NCBI GenBank assembly: GCA_905182985.1
Contig: CAJJDN010000126.1
Span: 173,729-237,728 of the forward strand
DNA length: 64,000 nt
Origin: Paramecium sonneborni
Lineage: Eukaryota > Ciliophora > Oligohymenophorea > Peniculida > Parameciidae
Reading direction: 5' to 3'
Shown: positions 23,782 to 36,944 of the stretch, piece by piece
Layout of the letters: each line of letters opens with the position of its first letter
How positions within the stretch are numbered: the first letter of the stretch is position 1
The notes under the pieces: model-generated
Databases searched by the model: none
Told to the model about the DNA's origin: nothing
What the model saw: the letters and a program-made list of their open reading frames with translations, nothing else
Program-made: the position numbers and the translations under genes

Positions 23782-24033
23782 TTAACTTTTTATTTTAGTA
23801 ATTATATAATCACTTATAAATTATTATTATTGCAAGACTTAATAATTAATTACTATAATACTATAATATTCTTCTCTATTTTCTAATATAGAATCTAACT
23901 ATATATTAATTATTTGTTTATTTTTATAATTTTATTAGATACTATTTCTTTATCATTTGATGATACTCTAGATGATGAATTCATTAATTTAACGACTTTA
24001 TTATTAATTAAGTTAGAAATAAAAAAAGAATAC

Positions 24034-24793
24034 TCATACTTAATTAATTTTACCTTCTTAAAAACATCTCTTTACAAATCTAAGTGCTTCTTCTTAATTA
24101 TAATTCCGTCTAACTACTCTTTCGAATAAATCTTAAACTAAAATTTACTAAGCTGGATCATTCTTCCCTAATTTAAGTTTCAACTCCAAACATTTCGAAT
24201 AAAATGTTCTTTTAAATTCAGATACCTTTCTTATGTCATTCTCTGATTTAAATTATCTATAAATATATCCTTTCTCACTCTATTCTTCATTCTATGACTC
24301 AGTCTTTATTCTAGTATCAACTGCTTAAGGATATGAATTCTAAGAAACTAACCTTTTTTGATTCTATAACTACAATTTTTCTTTCACCAATGAAAACAAT
24401 CTACTTAATAACATCATAATAGTCATGGATGTTTAAGGATATGCTATCAGTACATTTATTTCACTTTCAATATCTTTAAGTTTCTTAACACTCTATGCGT
24501 TATAGCATCGAATAGCATCTATTTAAGAACTCAATTCTTGTATTCTTATTAGAAACTTAAATTTCTCACTGCTTTCATCTTATTTCTCTGCCCCTTTTAT
24601 TGCTATTGTCTTTATATGTAGCAATTGAGATGAGATTTAATCAATTTAACTATTGATTTTTCTATTATTTTCCATGCAACTTCGACAATGAAGATCAATT
24701 TAAGCTATTGGAATGAAATTTAAGCATTAAACACAAAATCCCATTTATTCGGAAGGCTATTATCTTCTTTTTATTTTTTAAGAAGTGCTCATT
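24034..24793 (-). CDS. Zinc-ribbon-like coiled-coil protein, 245 aa
   Basis: Frame from ATG 24793 to TGA 24034 with one intron of 22 nt near 24355-24380 (a 19-nt alternative exists). N-terminal FCVQCLNF...LHCRSC gives two C-x2-C pairs about 17 residues apart, a likely zinc site. The middle is helical or coiled coil. The C-terminus has KVSEFKRTFYSKCLELKLKL and NYNQEEALRFVKRCFQEG. No known family. Convergent with the AGC-like kinase. Confidence 0.65.
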
Positions 24794-24899
24794 CGAATGA
24801 AGATTTAATTAAATGATTTATTAATAATTTAAGTAATACAGAGATAAATTAACTCAAATAATGTATTTGTAATAAAAATGCATAATTAGACATTCATTC

Positions 24900-25397
24900 T
24901 CACCTTATTACTTTTTATGTACCCTTTATGTTTATAAAATTATTTAGTTTTGCTTTTGGCTTATCCAAATATATGCTTCTTATCTCTAATGCTTTTTTAG
25001 TCAATTTCATCTTAGGTTTAATACTTCTAGAAGGTAATACAAAACATGATGGTTATGGCTTCTTTTTAGATGAAGGTGAATATGATAAATTAAGTGAATG
25101 TGATTCTGCACTATTAATAATTAGTTCATCTGAATTCTTTAATGGCACATATGCATAATTTACATTATTCTCTTTATTCTAATTTATGCTTCTATTCTTT
25201 ATTGGTGAATGTATTTGAGTCTAATACAAATTAATATTCCCTTTTGGTTATTATGCATGTTTTGTCACAATAAAACTAACATTCTCCTTTCTTGACTTTT
25301 ATGATCTTATTCTTAAGTTACTCTGATTCTGTTATTTTACTCTAACATCATTTGCTATATAACTAATATTTTATAGTAACTTTTATCTTGTATTCAT
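24900..25397 (-). CDS. Basic hypothetical protein, 165 aa
   Basis: Single exon from ATG 25397 to TGA 24900. Strongly basic and Ser/Asn/Gln-rich (RIRSQKSRKENVSF; SYSPSSKKKPQPSCFVLPSR; KMKLTKKALEIRSIYL). Probably disordered; might bind nucleic acid or microtubules, but this is only inference from charge. No family recognised. Confidence 0.65.
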
Positions 25398-25987
25398 TTT
25401 TTGAATTTAATTAAATTCAACAACTAAATTTTCTACTTATTCACTTAAATATTCAAACAATCACAACCCTAATATCATACATGAAAATCTTAAATCAAAT
25501 AAGAATTGAGCATTTTAATGCAAACCAAATATGCCAAAAACTATTACCAACAATATAATAAAACCATTCAAATATATATTCTTATTATATTATAATTCAA
25601 TGTAATTTCTATCGATTATAAAGAAGCTAAAAATATTTATATTCAATACAAAAATGTATATTTTTTTAATCAAAATCTATAAAGAAAAGCATCCAGAATT
25701 AAAACTATAATTAACAATTCAAACTTATTTGTTAAAATCATATATTTTTTCCATACAATATTTTAATTATTTATCGAAATTATTTTTCACTTACTAAATT
25801 TGTTCTATTAGAATTCACTCTTCTTTAGGATGATTTCCTTTAATTTTTTCTAATTTTCAAATAGAAAGATTAGTATCTTTTTAATGAATTATTTAAGTTA
25901 TTAACAATTTTTTAAATTCTATATCTATTAAATTCTTAAAGAATTTATAATATAAAAACTAAACAATGTGGATTATAAATAATTGAA
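25398..25987. other. Intergenic region downstream of the ABC transporter
   Basis: About 590 bp. On the minus strand the ABC frame stays open for about 66 codons beyond its TGA (down to a TGA at 25787-25789) and looks coding-like; see findings. The rest is AT-rich without recognisable features. Confidence 0.4.
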
Positions 25988-28900
25988 TCATTAGGTAATT
26001 CCTTACTCTAGTTTATAGAAAGATCCTCTTATATCTATTAATTATTGATAAGATCCCTATTCGACTATCTTTCCTTCTTCAAATACATAGATAACATCAG
26101 AATCCTAAAAGATGAAAAACAAATTAATACTTTAATGGTTGAGATTCTATGTGCTATAGCAATAGTAGTTTTGCCTTACATTAATTAATTTAAGCTACTT
26201 TATACTAACTATTCACTTTCAGCATCTAGAGCACTTGTAGCTTCATCAAGAAGTAAAAGATTACAGTCTCTCAATACAGCTCTAGCTATTGCTATTCTTT
26301 ATTTTTATCCTCCAGAAATCTAAGTTCCTTTTGGTCCAACTTGTCTATTGAAACTTTATCCTCTTTATTATTCATTACCTTTTTATTCTGCCTAAGTTTC
26401 TTCAAATTAATTATTGATAATGAAATCATAAGCGTTAGCTTTTTTGGCAGCATTTTCAATTGATTCCATAGTAGCATCATTAATATTATATTGAATATTT
26501 TCTTTAATAGTTCCATTAAATAGAACAGGTTCTTGTGAAACAATACCAAATTATCTTCTTAAATAACGTATATCATAATCAGTGATATCAATACCATTGA
26601 TAGTAATATTACCTGAATCAGGTTCATAGAATCTCATTAACATTTACATTAATGTTGATTTACCACAACCAGATGGTCCAACAAAAGCAACTTTTTATCC
26701 AGGTTTAACATTAAGACTAAGATTTTGAAAGACATTTTTATCTCTAGATTAATATTTAAATGTTAAATTATTAAAACATATATCTCCTTGAATAGGTGAA
26801 GTTAATTTTAATTTTTTAAGTTTATCTTCTTTTTAAAATTCATCTTCACAATCCAAAATTTCAAAAATATTTTTACTAGCATTTTTAGCCGCTCCAATAT
26901 CTCCAGCAAATGCTGCATTATTACCTGCTCCCATAGTAGCAAAAGTCAAAGCAAATATTGTTCTAAACATATCATTTACACTTAAATCAATATCTCTACA
27001 AAATACAGCACCTACATAAAATACAATGGCATTCATAATAAAAAGATTCATTTAAGATAGACCCATAGCAAAACCTGCTTTATATCCTTTAGCTTTAGCC
27101 ATTTCTAAAGGCATTTATACTTTTTTAGAATAGATTCCAAGAATAATTTATTCATTTCCAAATGAGAATACAGTTCTAATATTAGTAACAGCTTCCATAA
27201 TTAAATTACCTGAATCTTTATAAGCTTCATCTGTTTAAGCAGAAAAACCTTATAAATATTTAGCCTATAATACACCTGAAATGAATGTAAAAGGTGTAAC
27301 ACCAATAGTAACAAGAGTTAGTGCCCAACTTGATGTAAATGCTATTGAAAGTCCACAAACTAAAGAAGCAAAATTAGCTAAATTAATTCCAATAATTGAA
27401 GATGTTAATCCATTTATTAATTTACAATCTACAGCTAATCGACTAGTTAATGTTCCTGCATTATTTTTAGGTTCATCAAAATATGGAATTGGCATTCTTA
27501 ACAATTTTCTAAATGTATCTGATCTTAATTTTAATGTTAATCTTTCACCAACATAACTCAAACAAAATGATTAGATTGCCCATAATATAAATGCTGCACA
27601 TCCTATTATAAAAAAATATAATGCATTTTTATCTGCTTCACTTTTAACATAATCCATTTTCTATTCTCTTATAGATCCATCATATTGTTTAGGATTTGAT
27701 AATGCTAATACTGTAATTATATCAGATAAAAATAGAGAAAATAAAGGAAAAGTACAACCATTTGCTAATGCTGCTAAGATACCTATTATAAATTATAATC
27801 TCTCTGCTCGATTATAAGTAAATAGTCTACCCATTTATGCATCTGGTTCTGTAGGTTTCTCATTTGAATTTACTTTCTAGTATTATTTCTCAGGAGAATT
27901 CTCTGTTTCCTTTTAACCTTTTATTAAAAGATCTAATTCTTATATTTGTTTATATTAATCTATCACTTCTTCTGTTATACTCTTATTATCCATGACATTC
28001 ATAGATATCATTTTTTAAGAATTATTTTTGACTCCATCATCTACTTTATCTAAAGGTTTTAATTTTTATTTTGAATTTATATTCTTCTTTTATTCTTATA
28101 CATCTTCTTGATTATTAATTTAATTCTTAGCTAAAATTTCATATTTTCCATGTAGATTCATCAGTTCCTAATGATTTCCTGATTCAACTACTTATCCTTT
28201 ATCTATCACATAAATCAAATCTGCATTCTATATTGTACTCAATCTATGAGCTATTACTATTGTAGTGATACCCTTTGATACTTCATCTAAAGTTTATTGA
28301 ATCAATCTTTCATTGGTTCTATCTAAAGCACTTGTTGCTTCATCTAATAATAAAATCTAAGGTCTTTTTAATATAGCTCTAGCAATTGCTATTCTTTATT
28401 TTTATCCTCCACTTAATTAACCACCTCCAATACCAACATATGTTTCTAAACCTTATTCCATTTTAGATACAAAATCCCAAGCATTAGCTTATTTTAATGC
28501 ATCTATCATTTAATCCTCAGTTGCATCTATTTTACCATATAGTAAATTTTCTTTAATACTAGTTGCAAATAAAATAGGTTCTTATCCAACTAAACCTATT
28601 CTACTTCTCAAATCTATTAAATCTAAATCTTTAACATTAATTCCATTTTCTCCTCCGAATAAAACATCTCCTTAATCACAATCATAAAATCTTTCAATTA
28701 ATTACATTACAGTTGATTTACCACATCCACTTTCTCCAACCAATGCTACTTTCTTGCCTGCTGGTATTCTCAATGATAATCCATTCAATACAATTTAATC
28801 TGGTCTATTTGGATAATTAAATCTAACATTCTTTAATACTATTTCACCATTAAAATCTTATAATTTTATAGGATTTTTTGGATTATAAATTTTAGGTTAT

Positions 28901-30047
28901 CTATCCAAAATTTCATACATTTATGCTGCTGCTGCTTAGCCTTTAGCAAAATTCTATACACAAGGTCCTGCTTATCCTAATGAAAAACCTCCTGTCACTA
29001 CTGCAAAAAATATTGTCATTACATCACCTACTGTATATACATCTCCTTAATTATGATTATATGTCTAAAAATATAATCTTTATTATATTTTACTTAATCT
29101 GCAATCAATTTTGCACCATACCAAAATCCTAAAGCATATGACCATAAACTAGCTGCCCATAATAAACCTAATGCTAATCCTACTCCTAAATCGTATTTCA
29201 TAGTTTTATGTGCTGCTCCTTATAATAGATGATAATATTTGTTATGCTCATAATCTTCTCCATCTAACATCTTTACTGTCTTTATTGAATTAATTGCCTA
29301 CTCAGCTAAAGCACCAGCTTCACTATATGCAGCTTAAGTTGCAATAGCTGATGATTAAATTACCACTGCAAATATAGACATTACTATTGTTAATGCTGGA
29401 ATTGTTGCTGTTATTACTATAGCCAATTACCAACCCCTAAAATCATCATTAAAAATATTACCAAACATATCCATATAAAAATCCAAAAAATGTCATTGAA
29501 AGTGTCATTATAAATGTTGGAACCTTCTCTCCTATTGCACCTTATACTGCGAATGATTCATTTGCCACTTTACTATTTAATTCATTTGGATTTATTGTAT
29601 CAAACCATCCTACTTCTTAATGTAATATCGCTTTAAAATAATTCTTTCTAAATTCTATCCCTTATCTTTCTCCTGATATCATCCATGTTGAAAACATTGT
29701 AAATGATAATATGGCTGTACCTATAGCAACTATCAAAAACCATCTACAATAATATTATTCAAATATTTCTACAATGCATTCCATCCAGCCTATCTAACCA
29801 TCTCATCCCCTGCCTCTTAAAATGAATTTACCATTGATCCAAATATCAATGAAAAACTTGGTATTGCTCCTCCATTCAAAAATGCTGCTATTGAACCCAA
29901 AATCATTAATCCAATATCTTCATTTTTAGCAAATCTAAACAAATCAAAATAAGCTATAGTTTTTGGTTTCTCTTCATTTCCTTTCACTTCTTCAATTTTA
30001 TCACTTGCATGAATTTTAACTTCACTTTGTCCTTTCCCCTAAGACAT
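25988..30047 (-). CDS. Full-length ABCB (MDR/P-glycoprotein-type) transporter
   Basis: About 1,300 aa in TMD-NBD-TMD-NBD order. NBD1: Walker [13 protein letters not shown], YVGIGGGQLSGGQKQRIAIA signature, [14 protein letters not shown]2: [47 protein letters not shown] and [10 protein letters not shown]. Both ATP sites look complete. The cytosolic N-terminus begins [17 protein letters not shown], and the first TMD follows. Several 25-29 nt introns are present, for example 29 nt after ...AGWNAL and 26 nt after HRISTIK. Such exporters pump lipids or hydrophobic compounds from the membrane; substrate unknown. A Lys/Gln-rich linker joins the halves. Confidence 0.95.
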
Positions 30048-30880
30048 TATGTCTAATTATTTATTTATGACAAACAATTAAGTAAATCTTAGTTTTATTT
30101 CTTTTATAAAATCCTTCTGTTGATATACGATAAGTAATCTTCAGAATCCTATTTACTCTACTAAGTAAAATAGTACAGTCAATAATTATAATCTTAATTC
30201 TCATAATTACTTATTCTTAATCTAAAATAATATTTTGTTGTTCAAAAATATTTCTTTAAGTTATGCCAAGTTTATTATTATTCTCTAATTTACTAAGCAT
30301 ATTTCAAGAATAAACAAATTGAATTTTAAGAATTATATCACATGTGATATAATACACTTAATATATTCAAAAAAATATAAACAAACAATAACTCAACTTA
30401 ATGTTCTCATAATTATTTTACATTAATTAAATAAGTTTTATGTTGATTATTTTATAAGTAGTTATTATCACTTTGGAATAATACAACATAAATTTATATT
30501 GCTCAATTAAATTCAAAACAACTAGAGTTTATAACTTGAATTTGGTATGTTAATATATTATTTTACACTGAAAATGAATTTTTAGTTTTTTTTTTGTAAA
30601 ATCAATAATGTTTTATTGAAATTAATTTTTAAGAATAGAGAAAATTGTTTTGTTTAGAAAACTTAATTATTAAAATCAAAATAAATAATAATATTAAGAT
30701 CGTATACCTATTTGAATTGTAAAAAATATAAGTTTTAATGTGTAGATATTTATATCCCAAAAAAGTGAAGAATAATTTAAAATTTTATTGGCGGTTTTCT
30801 AAAAATAATTGAACCCCCCTAGGTTGATTTAATAAATGATAGTAAATTACTATATTATATATTTAAAATATAAATAGAAA
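30048..30880. other. Intergenic region with a perfect palindrome
   Basis: About 830 bp between the ABC gene (minus) and the RPA2-like gene (plus), presumably both promoters. No convincing coding frame. A perfect 22-bp inverted palindrome lies at 30332-30353 (core CACATGTG). The last ~135 bp belong to the duplicated contig end. Confidence 0.5.
30332..30353. repeat. Perfect 22-bp palindrome, core CACATGTG
   Basis: Every base pairs with its mirror across the centre at 30342/30343. It contains an E-box-like CACATGTG core, flanked by A/T. It may be a dimer binding site or a chance event in AT-rich DNA; position is about 300 bp upstream of the ABC start. Confidence 0.6.
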
Positions 30881-31563
30881 ATGAATACAAATTCTAACAT
30901 AGAAGTATTGTATAATTATATAAGGTAAGTTCAGGGATTGTTCCAATGAATGTAAAAATGCTTAATTAAATAACTTTGGAAGGAAATTAAGTATATTACG
31001 ATAATATAAATTTAACAATTGTTACTATCCATGGAAGATTTCATTAGATTGCTAAAGAATAAAATTAAGTAAGATACAGTATATCGATAAATGATGACAG
31101 TGGAATTCTAAAGTTAACCTATTTTGCAAATAAATAGCAAGATGATCCAATTTTGAAATTGATAGATGAAGGAAAGTATGTTAATAAAATAAATTAAAAT
31201 AGAGATGACCCTTCATTTTATTACAAATTCATAGTCTCATTAAAAATATTTAAAGACGCTCCTTATTTTGTTTTATAACATTATTAAGCATCAAATTTAT
31301 CAGATTGGATGTATCACACAATGAAAGTTATTCAATTAGAAGTGTAATCTAGACCACCAATTGATTGGAAACAATTAAAAGAGGAGCCATTAGATAGATA
31401 GATTGAAGAATTTATTAGACACAATAAAAGAGCAAATATTGGGCAATTATTAAAAAAATTTAATTGTTCTTTGTAACAATTAAAAGTGTTAATAGATTAA
31501 CTAAAAAAGCGTTCGGCCATCGCTGAATGTTTAAATAAAGAAACATTTAGAATAGTTAATTGA
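30881..31563 (+). CDS. RPA2-like gene, duplicate copy from contig overlap
   Basis: Same sequence as 32065-32747, intact but lying inside the exact repeat. Most likely the same locus represented twice. Confidence 0.7.
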
Positions 31564-31585
31564 ATTAAAATTTATATATTTATCA

Positions 31586-31927
31586 ATGGGCAATAACCAA
31601 GTAATTCGATCTGAGAATGTTTATGATATCTATAAAACTTATCAAGTAACATCTCTTTTTCAATTTAGAATCATTGGTTTGTTGGAGTGGAAAGAGAAGT
31701 GTAAAAATTAGGATATAATATAAGTGTTAGATCAGATCGTTTTCATAAAAGAAACTTTCTTTCTTTATATGAAATAGTAAAACCACAACATGAATAAATT
31801 ATAACAATGAATTCTGAAGAATCTCTATTTGCCACTGAGTTAGAAAATATCAAACGATCTAAAAAAACTATTGATCCATTTAAAGAATTTTAAGTTACAA
31901 CTTTAGTCTAGGATTGTGATCCTGGTT
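31586..31927 (+). CDS. VPS9 gene, artefactual truncated copy
   Basis: First part of the gene at 32770-34021, cut at the N in the middle of ...QDCDPG. Product of the contig overlap. Confidence 0.85.
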
Positions 31928-31928
31928 N
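31928..31928. other. Single-N scaffold junction
   Basis: One ambiguous base between two identical 1183-bp copies. Confidence 0.95.
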
Positions 31929-33111
31929 GATATTTATATCCCAAAAAAGTGAAGAATAATTTAAAATTTTATTGGCGGTTTTCTAAAAATAATTGAACCC
32001 CCCTAGGTTGATTTAATAAATGATAGTAAATTACTATATTATATATTTAAAATATAAATAGAAAATGAATACAAATTCTAACATAGAAGTATTGTATAAT
32101 TATATAAGGTAAGTTCAGGGATTGTTCCAATGAATGTAAAAATGCTTAATTAAATAACTTTGGAAGGAAATTAAGTATATTACGATAATATAAATTTAAC
32201 AATTGTTACTATCCATGGAAGATTTCATTAGATTGCTAAAGAATAAAATTAAGTAAGATACAGTATATCGATAAATGATGACAGTGGAATTCTAAAGTTA
32301 ACCTATTTTGCAAATAAATAGCAAGATGATCCAATTTTGAAATTGATAGATGAAGGAAAGTATGTTAATAAAATAAATTAAAATAGAGATGACCCTTCAT
32401 TTTATTACAAATTCATAGTCTCATTAAAAATATTTAAAGACGCTCCTTATTTTGTTTTATAACATTATTAAGCATCAAATTTATCAGATTGGATGTATCA
32501 CACAATGAAAGTTATTCAATTAGAAGTGTAATCTAGACCACCAATTGATTGGAAACAATTAAAAGAGGAGCCATTAGATAGATAGATTGAAGAATTTATT
32601 AGACACAATAAAAGAGCAAATATTGGGCAATTATTAAAAAAATTTAATTGTTCTTTGTAACAATTAAAAGTGTTAATAGATTAACTAAAAAAGCGTTCGG
32701 CCATCGCTGAATGTTTAAATAAAGAAACATTTAGAATAGTTAATTGAATTAAAATTTATATATTTATCAATGGGCAATAACCAAGTAATTCGATCTGAGA
32801 ATGTTTATGATATCTATAAAACTTATCAAGTAACATCTCTTTTTCAATTTAGAATCATTGGTTTGTTGGAGTGGAAAGAGAAGTGTAAAAATTAGGATAT
32901 AATATAAGTGTTAGATCAGATCGTTTTCATAAAAGAAACTTTCTTTCTTTATATGAAATAGTAAAACCACAACATGAATAAATTATAACAATGAATTCTG
33001 AAGAATCTCTATTTGCCACTGAGTTAGAAAATATCAAACGATCTAAAAAAACTATTGATCCATTTAAAGAATTTTAAGTTACAACTTTAGTCTAGGATTG
33101 TGATCCTGGTT
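31929..33111 (+). repeat. Exact 1183-bp direct repeat, copy 2
   Basis: Second copy of 30745-31927; continues into the rest of the VPS9 gene. Confidence 0.93.
32065..32747 (+). CDS. Replication protein A 32-kDa subunit-like (RPA2)
   Basis: 220 aa with one 20-nt intron after MNTNSNIE. RPA2 is part of the single-strand-DNA-binding RPA trimer used in replication, repair and recombination. The OB-fold is visible: GIVPMNVKMLNQ, LTIVTIHGRF, VRYSISINDDSGILKLTYF. The C-terminal ~65 residues form the winged helix (RANIGQLLKKFNCSLQQLKV ending RSAIAECLNKETFRIVN). The Ser-rich N-terminal phospho-region of animal RPA2 is missing, as in many protists. Length is slightly short for the family. The next gene starts 22 bp on. 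Confidence 0.82.
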
Positions 33112-34021
33112 ATCAAGATTATGAAAAATAAGTCATAAATCAATTATCTACTCTTTCTGGTAGCTTGTTAGAAATCTTTTAAACTTTCAGACGTACATAA
33201 CTGCCCAATAATAGTCATGAATTAGATACATTATTAATTAAATTTAGAGATTCATTTGTTTAAGTATTAAATATTTTTAATTTTAGATTTTAATACATTA
33301 TTATGATCTTAAACACTATGCTACAATAAATTAGTGCTAATTTTTGAATGTACAATCTCTTCAATGTCTAGTTACCAATATGATATTTAATGATGATATA
33401 TCTTGCTATGTTTACTAAATCAAAAAATAAGAATAGATACAAGAAAATGAAAAAATACATTTTAAATTAACTTAATCTTAAAATAGAACTCTTGCAGATT
33501 TTGGAATCTCTATTAAATATTGTTTAGATTGTACTACAAGAGATTATATATAAACCAAAATATCTACTAAGATAAATACAAAAATTTCGAAAAATGACCT
33601 AAAAGAACAAGAAAATTATGAAACTTTGATCATAGAGGATGTTGATTAAACATAATTACCTTCGAGACCATAAGCCAAATTACTTTAAGGTACTTTTTTT
33701 TATTAATCGCCTTTTGAAAAAGCAATTTAAGCTTTACAACTTATTTAATTTAGAAAAACTCCTCATCATAAAATCAAATAGTTAATATTATGTTTTTAAT
33801 GTATATATTCTATCATTATCAATTACTATCAGTAATTTGCATAATAACCATCAAATATAAGTACTGATGAAATGATTACAATATTTAATTATGTTTTATG
33901 CTAATCTAAGATATAAAACCCATATACTCATTTCGATATTATGTAGAAGTATTTAGGAAATTTAGATCGTGTGGAAGGTATCTACCTTACTATAATGGAA
34001 GCAACCTTTTGTATTGATTGA
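32770..34021 (+). CDS. VPS9-domain protein, probable Rab5-type GEF
   Basis: 401 aa; two 23-nt introns, the first after MGNNQVIRSENVYDIYKTYQ. The C-terminal ~150 residues fit the VPS9 domain: SPFEKAIQALQLIQFRKTPH, then ISTDEMITIFNYVLCQSKIQ (the conserved Asp before the helix) and NLDRVEGIYLTIMEATFCID, the usual end with a Tyr and an Ala/Glu-rich helix. VPS9 proteins exchange GDP for GTP on Rab5-like GTPases in endosome traffic. The N-terminal half has no recognised domain. MGNN could be myristoylated. Confidence 0.8.
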
Positions 34022-34368
34022 ATTTTATTAAAATTTTTATTCTCTTTCATTTTTATTTAATAAATTATTTCTATTCAAAATTTTCAATTTCTTATGATTG
34101 ATTATAAATTAAAATTATTTCAATTATTATGTTTCTCCCTAAAATTTAATACACATCTATATATATCAATTTTTAAGGAATAAGAAATATTCTATTTTGA
34201 AGCTTTTAAATCTAAGATAAGGATAGTAATAAATAACATTTTTTTAGTTAAAAAATTATGACTAAAAAATGTAATTTTAAGAATTTATTTTTGAATTGAA
34301 GTGAGATAAGTATTATGATTATAATAAATTTATCAATATATTATTTTAATAGTATTAATAGAATTATA

Positions 34369-36894
34369 ATGAATAACAATCAAAACTATTAGGAAGGACT
34401 TCAATCCTCTCTGTTACCTAAAAAATGTGATGTTTAAAATGATAATATTAATCAAGAATCGAGTATTGGGCTTGAAATGAAGCAAAAGTAGGAAACTATG
34501 AATGTGATGAAAGAAACACAAAAAGCTAAAGATTTTATTCAAACACAAGTATGGATGGAACTAAATAAAATTTTTTGGAGTTGGGCTCATAAAAAATAAG
34601 AAAATTAAACCGATTTAAAAGATTTCAAAAATTTATGGGAGGTTTTAGAGCCATTTGAAGAAGGAAATAATAAAATAGAATAAAGAATTAATGGGATTGA
34701 AGTATTGTTAAAAGAAATAGAAGAAAAATCAGATATCCTTAGAAATTTAAATGTTTAAAATTAATAATAGCATTTTCAATAATCTAATTACTAAATTTAA
34801 GATGACTAAAATAGAAGTTCAATTCTTAAAAATTAGACTTAAAAATAAAACCAAAATTCTTAGTAGGAAGAATAAATATAATAAGAAAATTAAAATGAAG
34901 TATTGAAAAATTGTTAAATTAAGAATAACCTTATCGGTAGTTAATAAACTGTTTCTAATGAAAAAAACAATTAAGAATAAGAGCTTAGAAATATGATTGC
35001 TCGAATAAATGATTAAGATTAAAAAATAAAATAAATTCAAGACAATGTATAAAATGATATTAAATAAACTTCAAAAAAATATACAGAAATTGAAGAAAAA
35101 CTTAAAGAGATGAATTAATTTTTAGAAACAAAAATTGAAAGCCTTACAGAGAGTAACAAATAATTCGAATTAAAATTATTATAGTAAAATTAAGAAATTA
35201 TAAATATTAAGGATTAAATTGAAAAATATTTAGTTAATGAAGAATATAGATAAAGAAATTAATATTAATTTACATAAACATAATCTTAAATAAAAACTTA
35301 AAATTTTCAATAAAATTAATAACAGCAAAGCTCAATCAGATTAAATAAACAAACAGAATAAATAAATATTGAGAATGAAATAATGAAATTTGAATAAGTT
35401 TAATAGTAGAGCTCTAAAATCGATTATATTTAAAATACACTTGAGGAAAATATAACAAAAAATGATGAATTAATTAACTAAAACTAAAGTATGTAATAAT
35501 TGCCTGTGAATAACAAATAATTCGAATTTAATTTACAACAATAAAATTAAGAAAATATAACAAATAACGATTAATTTAATGGAAATATAAGTATTTAGTA
35601 GGAAAATTCTGAATATAGTGTAAATGATTAAGGATTATCTTAAATAAAAAAATAAAATTTTTAATAATTAAACCAAGAATAAAATAAAATAAATCATCAA
35701 CCTTAAGATTAAACCAATCAATAATTTTCAAATAGTAAAATTCGATTTGGAACATTGTAAACATAAAAATAAAGCTAAACGAATATAAATTTCCAAAATT
35801 AGTTATGCTTAAATAAACCTTAAAGTAATCAACAATAATCTAATTAAATTTGTCAATAACAATAAAATTTGATGTTGTAACAATAGTTTTAATAATAATA
35901 ATAAGATTAATTTAGTCCAAAATATCTTTAATAAGGTTACTATTCAGAGATAAAATTTTAAAACAGTAATAATTTTCAGAATGATACTTAAGAAAGATCT
36001 AAATTGAGAAAAGATTTTAATCAACTGTAGGCATAAAATTGCTAATTATTCAAAAAGGATGAATAGAGATGTAGATAAGTTTAAGATTTCATTTATAGTA
36101 TATATTCTTCTACAAATCAAACGAGAATAGCTGAAGGAAATTATTAATAATTTATTAGAGAAATGTAAGATTTTAATTAAATGTGTAAAAACTATGGAAT
36201 AAAATCTTTTACTTAAAAATAATAATTAAAAGAAATATGTAATGCTTTTAGAGAAGTTAGAGGAGATGGAAATTGTTTTTATACTGCTTTAGGATTTCAA
36301 GTAATTCAAATAATAATTGGAGAATATTCTACAAATTAATTTTAGAATTTTGTAAATAAGGTTAAAGGGAAATTTAAGTATTAATTTAAAGTTGTAAATG
36401 AATTGTTAGGTAATGATGAAATCAATAATTAAATTGAAAATGAATTCTTTTTCAGATTAGAATAATTTAGATAAATAGAAGACAAATATGAGAGGAATAC
36501 ATAATTTATTAAGCATTTTTAAGCTAATTAATAATCAGTAGAATTATAAATTGATGGATGTTTATATGGATTATCAACTTTATTTTTTAGAAATTTGTCT
36601 TATTATGTAGTTGAAAATAGTGATTAAAAAGAGTTGGTTTATGATAAAAATACATTATTAGCTTGGGAAACTGAATGTAATTCAAATGAAGTTGTAATAT
36701 CTTTATTATCAAAATATTTAGACATGTAATATATATTAGTATTAATTAGATTTATTTAAGTGATATTTTTTGATAAAGGAGAATTTTAATTAAGAGAATA
36801 TAATAATGGTGCAAATTAATCTATTTAATTATTGATTTAACCAGGACATTATAATATTGGAATAAAATAAATTACTTAGAATGAAAATAATTGA
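34369..36894 (+). CDS. Otubain-like cysteine protease (OTU/C65) with Gln-rich coiled coil, copy 1
   Basis: 833 aa if the 24-nt in-frame intron 36726-36749 is removed (its position matches an intron in copy 2). Residues ~1-130 are helical; ~130-600 are a Gln/Asn/Lys coiled-coil region with weak repeats such as NKQFELKLLQ and NKQFEFNLQQ. The C-terminal ~210 residues are the protease: EVRGDGNCFYTALGF with the catalytic Cys at residue 636; WETECNSNEVVISLL; and LLIQPGHYNIGIK with the catalytic His. This is the C65 otubain layout, enzymes that remove ubiquitin, usually K48-linked. Activity is plausible because Asp-Gly-Asn-Cys and His are kept. The long N-terminal extension is unusual for otubains. 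Confidence 0.87.
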
Positions 36895-36944
36895 ATAATA
36901 TAAAAAAAGTATTTGTGCAAATATTATAATATTAATTATTAAAA

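Larger units (their letters stand above)
30745..31927 (+). repeat. Exact 1183-bp direct repeat, copy 1 (assembly duplicate)
   Basis: Identical, as read, to 31929-33111, with a single N at 31928 between them. It contains a complete RPA2-like gene (30881-31563) and a cut VPS9 gene (from 31586). Same signature as the duplicate at 15.9-18.2 kb. Confidence 0.93.

Noticed and set aside
27265..27561. Open frames on both strands in this stretch
   Set aside because: The minus-strand frame is part of the ABC transporter second TMD; the plus-strand frame is its antisense.
30881..32747. Two RPA2-like genes as a true tandem duplication
   Set aside because: The copies are identical including non-coding flanks and are separated by a single N; a contig overlap explains them.
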